13,831 nt of DNA from an uncultured Prevotella sp. (GCA_900544825.1 UQWP01000079.1:1-13831); one strand, 5' to 3'. Numbered from the stretch's first letter, positions 8,452 to 12,819 are shown. The notes: a model not told the origin generated them from the letters alone. Numbers and translations are program-made.

Positions 8452-8464
8452 TCCAAAGGGCAAA
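8434..8464 (-). promoter_or_regulatory. Promoter of the tail operon
   Basis: The -7 box TATATTTG (8434-8441) and the -33 TTTG (8461-8464) are spaced by exactly 19 nt. A second TTTG lies 12 nt from the -7 box, too close to act as a -33. The predicted start is near 8427-8430, giving a leader of about 22-25 nt. The next clear promoter is at 2007, so this one probably serves gp10-like, tape measure and tail hub together. Confidence 0.8.
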
Positions 8465-8474
8465 GGACTGCAGC

Positions 8475-8648
8475 CTATCTCTTGAGGATGCAGATCCGAT
8501 ATAGAGGATACCCTATCAAGGGCGTAAGAATCGTGCAGAACAGAAGGTAGAGCACCCAGTAGGCGGGAACCCTGCTCTTAACCAGGAATGGCATCAGTAC
8601 TACCGCTATAATGGCAGAGTAGCCTTGTATATACGTTATCAATCCCAT
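8475..8648 (-). CDS. 57-aa two-helix membrane protein
   Basis: A short ORF from ATG 8648 to TAG 8475 encodes 57 residues. Two hydrophobic segments (about residues 9-22 and 29-51) are separated by the basic turn VKSRVP, and the tail RICILKR is basic. This is a hairpin-type inner membrane protein with both ends probably cytoplasmic. It has its own promoter (8687-8718) right after the terminator of the upstream unit, and it lies directly before the tail operon. I do not recognise the family. A holin-like, superinfection-exclusion or regulatory peptide role is possible, but nothing proves it. Promoter, start spacing and composition make it likely to be a real gene. Confidence 0.6.
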   Translation of the reverse strand: MGLITYIQGYSAIIAVVLMPFLVKSRVPAYWVLYLLFCTILTPLIGYPLYRICILKR

Positions 8649-8663
8649 AATCTCGATATTTTA

Positions 8664-8695
8664 ATGCGTTAATAATTCTCCGGGTGCAAAGATAC
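8664..8695 (-). repeat. Promoter/leader repeat, copy 1
   Basis: This 32-nt block matches 9820-9851 at 29 of 32 positions. It contains the -7 box and the first part of the transcript, including ATAATTCTC-type leader bases, so two units share both promoter core and 5' leader. Confidence 0.8.
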
Positions 8696-8718
8696 ACCGC
8701 TTTTTCTGAAAAACCAAA
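8687..8718 (-). promoter_or_regulatory. Promoter of the 57-aa membrane protein
   Basis: The -7 box TATCTTTG (8687-8694) and the -33 TTTG (8715-8718) have 20-nt spacing. The start would be near 8680, about 32 nt before the ATG at 8648. Confidence 0.75.
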
Positions 8719-8729
8719 TTTTGACTAAG

Positions 8730-8760
8730 AAAAAAAAGATGGCTACCCTCACGGGCAACC
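8730..8760 (-). terminator. Intrinsic terminator of the 161/154-aa gene unit
   Basis: In minus-strand RNA, GGUUGCCC and GGGUAGCC (8741-8760) form an 8-bp stem, with two G.U pairs, closed by a GUGA tetraloop. The bases AUC and then eight Us follow (8730-8737). It lies 67 nt after the stop of the 154-aa gene and separates it from the 57-aa gene's promoter. Confidence 0.85.
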
Positions 8761-8826
8761 ACCTTCGGAAAAATTTAATTTATTATTACTAAAGAGTCTT
8801 ATATAACAAAATAACCAAAAAAAATC

Positions 8827-9291
8827 TTATTTCTTGCGATACTCCTGGAACGCCTCGTAATCCTCCTTGCTGATCTCGATGCAGCAGCAGATGTGAGTGT
8901 TCTTGAAATCGAGATCCTCCGCATATTTGGAATCCTCGAAAAACGCATGCGAATGGCGAAGGGCATCCACCAGCGGAAACTTGTCTCCATCCGTCTCTAC
9001 CACGAAGTCCTTCTTGCAAAGTACGTCACCATTATTGCGAGGAATAACAGCCTCTCCATAGAAGTACTTGCGTGGCTTCTCACCTGTGAGCAGCTCTGTA
9101 AGCTTCCCGTGCATCTCCTTCAGCTGTTCATCGGTAATGCCCGAGATATACATGCCGTTCAGGCTGAGCATGTGATAGCGCTTTACCACGCCATAGTCGT
9201 TCACCTCGCACTCATCAAAGATAGGGTGCATTCTCTCCTCCTCGATGTTGGCCGCAACATAAGTTCCAACATTTGTATTCTGATCGTTCAT
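8827..9291 (-). CDS. Uncharacterised 154-aa protein
   Basis: I do not recognise this protein. It is soluble, acidic and mixed alpha/beta in appearance, with no signal peptide or membrane segment. Visible features are MISGITDEQL-like text near residues 48-57, a KYFYGEAVIP stretch near 75-84 and the unusual cysteine cluster THICCCIEIS near 132-141. The start at 9291 is 25 nt after the stop of the 161-aa gene, and no promoter is evident between them, so they are probably co-transcribed. A terminator follows at 8730-8760. Position in front of the tail operon suggests a phage gene, possibly linked to tail assembly, but there is no direct evidence. Confidence 0.7.
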   Translation of the reverse strand: MNDQNTNVGTYVAANIEEERMHPIFDECEVNDYGVVKRYHMLSLNGMYISGITDEQLKEMHGKLTELLTGEKPRKYFYGEAVIPRNNGDVLCKKDFVVETDGDKFPLVDALRHSHAFFEDSKYAEDLDFKNTHICCCIEISKEDYEAFQEYRKK

Positions 9292-9316
9292 GATTTCCTA
9301 ATTTTAACTGTTAATA

Positions 9317-9802
9317 CTACTCCTCTACTCCTCCATCTTTAGGCTTTGGACGGCTCCATCCTTCTGGATACATCTGCTGGGAGTCTTCGGCAAGATTTGC
9401 CCCCCCAGATTTGCGGTAAGCCTCGAAAATCTTGTGGCGCTCGTTCTGAAGCTTCAGGTTCTTCAGCGCGTGATCGCTCTTCACCTTCGCCATACCGGTA
9501 AGGTAGAGCTCGGTAGCCTTGCGGCGGCCGTCGCGGATATTGCGCTCGCTCGCATCGAAGGAAAACTTCTTACGGGCAAACTCCTGCTCGGCTTCAAACT
9601 TACTCTCCATAAGGGCCTTATAGGCTTGGTTGGCCAAATCCTTCTGGCAGTCGCACTCCTGCTGAAGCTGCACCTTCTTGCGCTCGAAGTCCTCACGCTC
9701 CTTGTTCATCAACTCGGTGTTCTCTACTAACTGACGATGAAACTCGTCGGTGGTCATTACCTCGGCTGCTGCCTGGGTATTGATATTCTCTTCTTGATTC
9801 AT
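9317..9802 (-). CDS. Uncharacterised 161-aa coiled-coil protein
   Basis: The protein is highly charged (Lys/Glu/Arg/Gln-rich) and predicted almost entirely helical. A long coiled coil runs from about residue 20 to 130 (HRQLVENTELMNKEREDFER is typical), ending in a Gly/Pro-rich tail (WSRPKPKDGG). No membrane or signal segment is seen. The family is not recognised; a scaffold or assembly role would fit the composition, but this is a guess. A run of seven Gs in the coding strand (plus-strand C7 at 9400-9406) encodes part of SGGAN near residues 132-136. Frame is maintained as written, but this is a slippage-prone site. It is the first gene of a two-gene unit with the promoter at 9843-9873. Confidence 0.7.
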   Translation of the reverse strand: MNQEENINTQAAAEVMTTDEFHRQLVENTELMNKEREDFERKKVQLQQECDCQKDLANQAYKALMESKFEAEQEFARKKFSFDASERNIRDGRRKATELYLTGMAKVKSDHALKNLKLQNERHKIFEAYRKSGGANLAEDSQQMYPEGWSRPKPKDGGVEE

Positions 9803-9819
9803 AATTTATTAAATGTGTT

Positions 9820-9851
9820 ATGCGTTAATAATTCTCTGCGTGCAAAGGTAC
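9820..9851 (-). repeat. Promoter/leader repeat, copy 2
   Basis: This block matches 8664-8695 at 29 of 32 positions. It carries the -7 box TACCTTTG and the leader of the 161-aa gene. Flanking bases do not match, so the conserved unit is the promoter core plus 5' leader. Confidence 0.8.
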
Positions 9852-9873
9852 GGAATTTCTGCCTTTGCGCAAA
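9843..9873 (-). promoter_or_regulatory. Promoter of the 161/154-aa unit
   Basis: The -7 box TACCTTTG (9843-9850) and -33 TTTG (9870-9873) are exactly 19 nt apart. The start would be near 9837, about 35 nt upstream of the ATG at 9802. Confidence 0.8.
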
Positions 9874-9875
9874 GG
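9862..9875. promoter_or_regulatory. 14-bp palindrome over the -33 box
   Basis: CCTTTGCGCAAAGG is a perfect palindrome that contains the -33 TTTG of the 161-aa gene promoter. It could be an operator. Alternatively the symmetry may be fortuitous, given the TTTG requirement. Confidence 0.45.
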
Positions 9876-9898
9876 ACAAACATATGAGTGATGTATGG

Positions 9899-10339
9899 CT
9901 ATTTTCCCTCCTCTACAGGGCGCCAATATACAGCGAAGGTGTTGCACTCGGCGAAGCAGCCGGAATCGCTGTTCTCGTTCCAGATAAACGGGATGCCATC
10001 TTGATAGCGCATTCCGTCGGCAAGCATTGTGCTCTCTATAATATCATCCGGAGTGCGAGGGTCGTACCATCTTACCTTGGCTCCCTTCTTGAAGCCCTTA
10101 GTTACCTCGAGGAACTTTCTCGACTTGAAGATATACAGGCTTCTGCCTGCTTTCTTGTATTGGAGCAGACCGCTATGCGTCATGCTGCATACCTTCTGGC
10201 TCAGTTCCATGGCTTCCTTGTCGTTGAAGATTTCTTCCGTATTATTGGCAGTGATCGTTGTCAGCGTAGTGTCGGGGTAGAACATCTTGTATTCTGCCAC
10301 GCGCTCAGAAATATCCACTAAAACTTCAATTTTCTCCAT
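9899..10339 (-). CDS. Uncharacterised 146-aa protein
   Basis: The family is not recognised. The protein is soluble and mixed alpha/beta, with no membrane segment. Visible segments are YPDTTLTTITANNTEEIFND near residues 21-40, a basic KSRKFLEVTKGFKKGAKVRW near 71-90 and an aromatic C-terminal part ending FAVYWRPVEEGK. The ATG at 10339 lies 2 nt after the stop of the 87-aa gene (TAGCTATG), so the two are almost certainly translated from one mRNA. Any regulation by the structured leader at 10610-10865 would apply to both. It ends 26 nt from the -33 box of the next unit, and no terminator is visible in that gap. Confidence 0.65.
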   Translation of the reverse strand: MEKIEVLVDISERVAEYKMFYPDTTLTTITANNTEEIFNDKEAMELSQKVCSMTHSGLLQYKKAGRSLYIFKSRKFLEVTKGFKKGAKVRWYDPRTPDDIIESTMLADGMRYQDGIPFIWNENSDSGCFAECNTFAVYWRPVEEGK

Positions 10340-10341
10340 AG

Positions 10342-10605
10342 CTACATCACCTCCCCTCCGAAAAGATAACCACCAGCAATCATCACTACCGCGAAGCAGG
10401 CTATGCCCGCCATGGTCAATGCCACCTCGCCATACGTTACCTCCTCCTCGCAGAGGTAGCTGAAGGTCTCGCTCCTGGTAGCCATGAGTCGCTTAGCCTC
10501 GCGGCTGATTGCACACTTGAGGGATTTCATTCCCTCGTTCACATTCACGTGGATGCCCGCAGGCTTGGCCTGCATCACATCATTCAATAAAATAGAATTC
10601 TGCAT
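10342..10605 (-). CDS. 87-aa single-pass membrane protein
   Basis: A soluble N-terminal part (about 60 residues, with IHVNVNEGMKSLKCAISREA near 18-37) is followed by one hydrophobic helix (about 62-83, VALTMAGIACFAVVMIAGGY) and a very short tail ending FGGEVM. This is the layout of a tail-anchored inner membrane protein. No family is recognised. It starts 5 nt from a 17-bp repeat arm that can pair with two other places in the leader (10610-10865), and it is coupled to the downstream 146-aa gene. The unusually long leader and strong promoter (10871-10902) suggest tight control of a potentially harmful product; that reading is inference. Confidence 0.6.
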   Translation of the reverse strand: MQNSILLNDVMQAKPAGIHVNVNEGMKSLKCAISREAKRLMATRSETFSYLCEEEVTYGEVALTMAGIACFAVVMIAGGYLFGGEVM

Positions 10606-10727
10606 ATTGCATCATCTTTGTTAGCATTAGCAGCGCACTTGTTTCGTGGAAAAGGGTGGCGGCTGCATTCCCCGTTGCTAACAAAGATGATGGCTTATCC
10701 GAGAGGACAAAACTTAATCTTTACGGT

Positions 10728-10790
10728 TCATGCAGCCGCCATATAGGTACACCTTTTTCCTGATGTCAGGAATATGGTACTCTTGAGCAT
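10728..10790 (-). CDS. Putative 20-aa leader peptide
   Basis: This tiny ORF runs from ATG 10790 to TGA 10728 and reads MLKSTIFLTSGKRCTYMAAA. The ATG follows directly on the seven-U tract of a terminator (10791-10821), so it would be made only on read-through. An in-frame ATG at 10817 would add nine residues (MASQPQAFF) but lies inside the terminator stem. The last codons (ATG GCG GCT GCA TGA) form one arm of a 12-bp inverted repeat, so a ribosome reading them would block that hairpin. That is why I suggest a leader peptide. No family is known to me; translation is unproven. Confidence 0.35.
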   Translation of the reverse strand: MLKSTIFLTSGKRCTYMAAA

Positions 10791-10821
10791 AAAAAAAGCC
10801 TGCGGCTGAGAAGCCATAGGC
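10791..10821 (-). terminator. Leader terminator / attenuator
   Basis: In minus-strand RNA, GCCU and AGGC enclose GGCU-UCUC-AGCC (10798-10821), separated by a 2x2 internal loop. Seven Us follow directly (10791-10797). It lies about 45-75 nt after the predicted start of transcription from 10871, well before the gene, so it would attenuate transcription of the 87/146-aa genes. Confidence 0.55.
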
Positions 10822-10870
10822 GAAACGGTCGCCCTGCCGGATAGACTACTATCATCTTTGTTAGCGTTGG

Positions 10871-10902
10871 CAAAAGTACGAAGAATAATTGGAACCGCCA
10901 AA
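10871..10902 (-). promoter_or_regulatory. Promoter of the 87/146-aa unit
   Basis: The -7 box TACTTTTG (10871-10878) and the -33 TTTG (10899-10902) have 20-nt spacing. The context TATTTGGCGGTT around the -33 box is identical to that of the hicA promoter. The leader from here to the ATG at 10605 is about 260 nt, much longer than other leaders in the window. Confidence 0.75.
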
Positions 10903-10913
10903 TAAAAATCGGG

Positions 10914-10938
10914 AATTTTTCGCACGATGCGAAAAATT
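10914..10938. repeat. 11-bp perfect inverted repeat upstream of the leader promoter
   Basis: AATTTTTCGCA (10914-10924) and its complement (10928-10938) enclose a 3-nt loop. The repeat sits 12 nt upstream of the -33 box of the 87-aa gene promoter and has no clear U-tract, so an operator or cruciform is more likely than a terminator. Confidence 0.6.
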
Positions 10939-11006
10939 AACACTAAAATATGCTGCAGAGCATAAAATCGGGGTGATTGGGGAATGAAAAAGGAAAGAAA
11001 AGGAAT

Positions 11007-11042
11007 AAAAAAAAGCCCCCGATGCATCTCGCACCAGGGGCT
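11007..11042 (-). terminator. Intrinsic terminator after hicB (copy A)
   Basis: In minus-strand RNA a 12-bp stem (AGCCCCUGGUGC with GCAUCGGGGGCU, two G.U pairs, GAGAU loop; 11014-11042) is followed by eight Us (11007-11014). It begins 35 nt after the hicB stop. A close relative lies at 12788-12819. Confidence 0.9.
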
Positions 11043-11076
11043 CAAGAGTTCATTTAATTTTTATGAAGTATAACCG

Positions 11077-11472
11077 TTAGAACACGGCTGCTTGTAAATC
11101 CGCTTTAATATTGCTCATGCAGGCGTTGAGTCGCTGATATGTTTTCTCTCCAGCTTTTTTGACACCGCTGCTATATTGCCGCATGAGCGATGGGTTGATG
11201 CCCGCTCTCTTTGCGATGTCCGAGACATTGAGGAACGAGAAGTAATTGAAGAACGACTGAAGGTCGTATTTATATTCAAACTCCACCTCAGGAAACGTCT
11301 TGCCGTTCTCCTCAGCATCCTGCCTTGCTTCCTCGTAGCACTCCATCAAGTCAGCTTTTGCTGCTGCCACAGAGTCACCAATGGCACTCAGGCCAACATC
11401 TCCGATACCATGCTCTGTATAGCACCAAAACTTGCCATCAGATGCCTGCTCCACTATAATCTGTACCTTCAT
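11077..11472 (-). CDS. hicB: HicB-family antitoxin with C-terminal HTH
   Basis: This 131-aa protein neutralises HicA and normally represses the operon. Residues 1-57 form the HicB partial RNase-H-like fold (MKVQIIVEQASDGKFWCYTE, then DSVAAAKADLMECYEEARQD). Residues about 78-115 are an XRE-like helix-turn-helix (LNVSDIAKRAGINPSLMRQY), the DNA-binding part. It lies 88 nt downstream of the small toxin gene in the usual toxin-first order. The gap includes a hairpin (11553-11573) and an AT-rich stretch with no clear promoter. Palindromic TAGC-N6-GCTA sites at the hicA promoter are the probable operator. A strong terminator follows at 11007-11042. No stops or frameshifts, so it appears functional. 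Confidence 0.88.
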   Translation of the reverse strand: MKVQIIVEQASDGKFWCYTEHGIGDVGLSAIGDSVAAAKADLMECYEEARQDAEENGKTFPEVEFEYKYDLQSFFNYFSFLNVSDIAKRAGINPSLMRQYSSGVKKAGEKTYQRLNACMSNIKADLQAAVF

Positions 11473-11552
11473 ATTAATATAATATTTTTATAGTTACCTT
11501 ATAAAAAAGAGTCCATATCCCTCATAAAATACAAAAGGATTTGAAGGTGGAA

Positions 11553-11573
11553 GGTTGGGGCTACTCCCCAACC
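11553..11573 (-). promoter_or_regulatory. Hairpin across the hicA stop codon
   Basis: GGTTGGGG and CCCCAACC form a perfect 8-bp stem with a 5-nt loop that contains the hicA stop TAG (11561-11563). No U-tract follows, so it is not a standard terminator. It may affect hicB translation or mRNA stability. Confidence 0.6.
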
Positions 11574-11743
11574 AAGTCTCTCAAGATTTTATTGGCAAGT
11601 CCCGTAGGAACCTCTCCACTATGTCTTGGTACGAACTGCGACACACCCGTTTTTGGATTAGTCCACTTGTCGTGATTTCCACCATGTCGAGACAGGACGC
11701 ATCCCGCATCTCTCAGTCTCATAATCAAATCTTTTGTTTTCAT
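11561..11743 (-). CDS. hicA: HicA-family mRNA interferase toxin
   Basis: This 60-aa toxin of the dsRBD-like HicA fold cleaves mRNA when free of HicB. It reads MKTKDLIMRLRDAGCVLSRH at the N-terminus. The catalytic histidine lies in HGGNHDKW (about residues 20-27), followed by NPKTGVSQFVPRHSGEVPTG, the family's conserved strand and loop, and a C-terminal helix (LANKILRDLV). The full domain is present, at the usual HicA length. An in-frame ATG at 11788 would add 15 residues but lies upstream of the -7 box (11777-11784), so RNA from the promoter could not include it; hence the start at 11743. It is co-transcribed with hicB and divergent from the membrane protein gene at 11940. Confidence 0.88.
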   Translation of the reverse strand: MKTKDLIMRLRDAGCVLSRHGGNHDKWTNPKTGVSQFVPRHSGEVPTGLANKILRDLVGE

Positions 11744-11776
11744 AAAATCAATGAACTCTTTGTCATTTTGACACTG

Positions 11777-11808
11777 CAAAGGTAGCAAAAAAGCTACAAA
11801 CCGCCAAA
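11777..11808 (-). promoter_or_regulatory. hicAB promoter
   Basis: The -7 box TACCTTTG (11777-11784) and -33 TTTG (11805-11808) have 20-nt spacing. The start would be near 11771, about 27 nt before the hicA ATG at 11743. Confidence 0.8.
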
Positions 11809-11830
11809 TATTTAGGTAGCTTTTTTGCTA
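11783..11830. promoter_or_regulatory. Paired TAGC-N6-GCTA operators at hicAB
   Basis: The site TAGCAAAAAAGCTA (11783-11796) lies in the promoter spacer and its exact reverse complement TAGCTTTTTTGCTA (11817-11830) lies just upstream of the -33 box. Each has TAGC/GCTA dyad ends, and the centres are 34 bp apart, about three helical turns. This fits co-operative binding by dimers of HicB or HicAB. The sites are seen; the binding protein is inferred. Confidence 0.7.
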
Positions 11831-11870
11831 TATTAACTAAACTTTAACATTTGGCTACGAAAAAGCCCCG

Positions 11871-11902
11871 AAAATGAGCGGGAAAAAGCGTATCTTTGCA
11901 GA
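11871..11902 (+). promoter_or_regulatory. Promoter of the 195-aa membrane protein gene
   Basis: The -7 box TATCTTTG lies at 11891-11898. No TTTG is found 19-20 nt upstream; that stretch is instead purine-rich (GAGCGGGAAAAAGCG). Almost the same sequence precedes the -7 box at 13765-13772, which supports a conserved promoter. The start would be near 11905, about 35 nt before the ATG at 11940. Confidence 0.6.
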
Positions 11903-11939
11903 AAAGAAATGTTTCACCTATTAATTATATATATAAGGT

Positions 11940-12527
11940 ATGGAAAAGATAATAACCGGCAAGGTTCGCAAGAACCTGAACGAGCACACCGCCCGCATCA
12001 TCCTGGAACGCTCAGACAGATTGGCAAGCAGCACGCTGGAGCAGCTCCGCAAGTCCACCGACCGCGCCTACACCATGACTGGATTCCTGCTCACGGTGTT
12101 CATCGCCCTCACGGCATTCGTATTCTCCAGTCCGTCTTTATGGCAGCTCTCTACTGCTGTAGTTCTGTGGGCAGGCATCTTTACGGCGCTATACATCATG
12201 GTAAACCAGGTGCTGTGGGTTCACCCCTTCCGGCATACGGGCAATGAACCCAGAAATATGATACAGGAGGAGAACATCGACAGACTCCTGAAGAACGGGT
12301 ACAACCAGGAAGAGATGAACGCCCTATACTCCATCAATACCCTGCTCGATGCCATCAGCCACAACCAGGATATCATCGACCGCAACAAGAGTATTCTTGC
12401 CGACCGCTGTGATCATATAGAAAAAGCAATGACGGTGATCAGGTGTACCATTATTATCGCCACCGTCATCACCGTCATCTCATTTCTAGCCTCTGCTCTG
12501 GGGATGTATCACGGTTCCGCCATTTGA
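11940..12527 (+). CDS. 195-aa membrane protein, three predicted helices
   Basis: A charged N-terminal helix (residues about 1-42, rich in Arg, Lys and Glu) precedes two hydrophobic segments (about 45-63 and 68-93). Then come the motif HPFRHTGNEPRNM (95-107), a soluble helical part (about 108-160, with NQEEMNALYSINTLLDAISH) and a third helix (about 165-187). The topology puts a cytoplasmic helical domain between membrane segments. A Gly-x-Glu-Pro motif after paired helices recalls small membrane proteins found in Bacteroidetes mobile elements and, more loosely, membrane effectors of anti-phage systems; I cannot assign a family. It is the only clear plus-strand gene, divergent from hicAB, so it could be a prophage-borne exclusion or immunity protein. 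Confidence 0.75.
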   Translation: MEKIITGKVRKNLNEHTARIILERSDRLASSTLEQLRKSTDRAYTMTGFLLTVFIALTAFVFSSPSLWQLSTAVVLWAGIFTALYIMVNQVLWVHPFRHTGNEPRNMIQEENIDRLLKNGYNQEEMNALYSINTLLDAISHNQDIIDRNKSILADRCDHIEKAMTVIRCTIIIATVITVISFLASALGMYHGSAI

Positions 12528-12590
12528 GCGGTCGTCTCCACCTCCACGCTGAGGAATCCAGTCGTCATCGTCTGTTGGTTTCATATTCAT
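12486..12590 (-). CDS. Possible 34-aa small protein behind a terminator
   Basis: This short ORF runs from ATG 12590 to TAG 12486 and has an acidic, Gly-rich composition (MKPTDDDDWIPQRGGGDD from residue 3). Its ATG follows directly on the six-U tract of a terminator (12591-12635), as with the tiny ORF at 10790. The last 42 nt overlap the end of the plus-strand membrane protein gene in antisense. It would be expressed only by read-through from the promoter at 12725-12756. Translation is unproven, and it may be chance. Confidence 0.25.
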   Translation of the reverse strand: MNMKPTDDDDWIPQRGGGDDRSNGGTVIHPQSRG

Positions 12591-12635
12591 AAAAAAGGGC
12601 CCGTGCATCCGGAGGGCATTCCTTCAGCACGAGCC
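12591..12635 (-). terminator. Intrinsic terminator of the orphan unit
   Basis: A 9-bp stem (GGCUCGUGC with GCACGGGCC in minus-strand RNA; 12627-12635 and 12598-12606) encloses a 20-nt loop, followed by one C and six Us (12591-12596). Its single mismatch is a G.U pair only in minus-strand RNA, which supports minus-strand transcription. Confidence 0.8.
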
Positions 12636-12718
12636 ACTGTGAGAGTGTGCATCTTATAACTGTCGCCATGCGCAAGCCATGCCCTGCCTACGAATAGCTA
12701 TCGTTTATGTCATCATTA
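12592..12718 (-). ncRNA. Orphan transcript of about 125 nt (small RNA or leader)
   Basis: A minus-strand promoter (12725-12756) and an intrinsic terminator (12591-12635) bracket about 125 nt with no convincing ORF; the longest readings are about 8-21 codons. The segment has GGCAGGGC, also present in the leader at 10851-10821, and a direct repeat of GCCATGC (12665-12671 and 12676-12682). It could be a small regulatory RNA or an attenuated leader for the ORF at 12590. No known RNA family is recognised. Confidence 0.45.
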
Positions 12719-12724
12719 CGCCTG

Positions 12725-12756
12725 CAAAGATAGCACTTTTCTTTGAAACTATCAAA
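12725..12756 (-). promoter_or_regulatory. Promoter of the orphan unit
   Basis: The -7 box TATCTTTG (12725-12732) and the -33 TTTG (12753-12756) have 20-nt spacing. No gene of normal size follows; the unit ends at the terminator at 12591-12635. Confidence 0.75.
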
Positions 12757-12787
12757 CATTTGGCTGATTATTTTCAGAAAAAGCACG

Positions 12788-12819
12788 AAAAAGCCCCGAT
12801 GCATCACGCACCAGGGCTT
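12788..12819 (-). terminator. Intrinsic terminator (copy B)
   Basis: The 12-bp stem (AAGCCCUGGUGC with GCAUCGGGGCUU, GUGAU loop; 12791-12819) ends in five Us. The upper stem and loop region nearly match the terminator after hicB, as does the preceding stretch containing ATGAAGTA and ATTTTTAA. It lies about 190 nt after the DUF5053-like gene and probably ends that transcript. Confidence 0.85.

Larger units (their letters stand above)
10610..10865 (-). promoter_or_regulatory. Structured leader with mutually exclusive pairings
   Basis: Three copies of a 15-nt element (plus sequence ATCATCTTTGTTAGC) lie at 10611-10625 and 10851-10865, with an inverted copy at 10677-10691. The inverted copy can pair with either of the others: 17 bp with 10610-10626, next to the start codon of the 87-aa gene, or 15 bp with the 5' end of the transcript. 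A 12-nt inverted pair (TGGCGGCTGCAT at 10657-10668, its complement at 10730-10741) interleaves with these. The second member encodes the end and stop of a tiny ORF (10728-10790). The layout resembles a translational attenuator. A weak internal promoter (-7 CATCTTTG at 10682-10689, TTTG 18 nt away) may also exist. Confidence 0.6.

Noticed and set aside
9400..9406. Seven-G run as a programmed frameshift site
   Set aside because: The alternative frame closes after about 20 codons and gives no fusion product; the zero frame ends cleanly.
10728..11045. 105-aa open frame on the minus strand starting at TTG 11045
   Set aside because: It runs through the hicB terminator, the 11-bp inverted repeat, a promoter and the leader terminator. 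Only its last 20-29 codons could be a leader peptide.
11744..11788. 15-residue N-terminal extension of HicA
   Set aside because: Its ATG lies upstream of the -7 box, and the HicA domain is complete from 11743.
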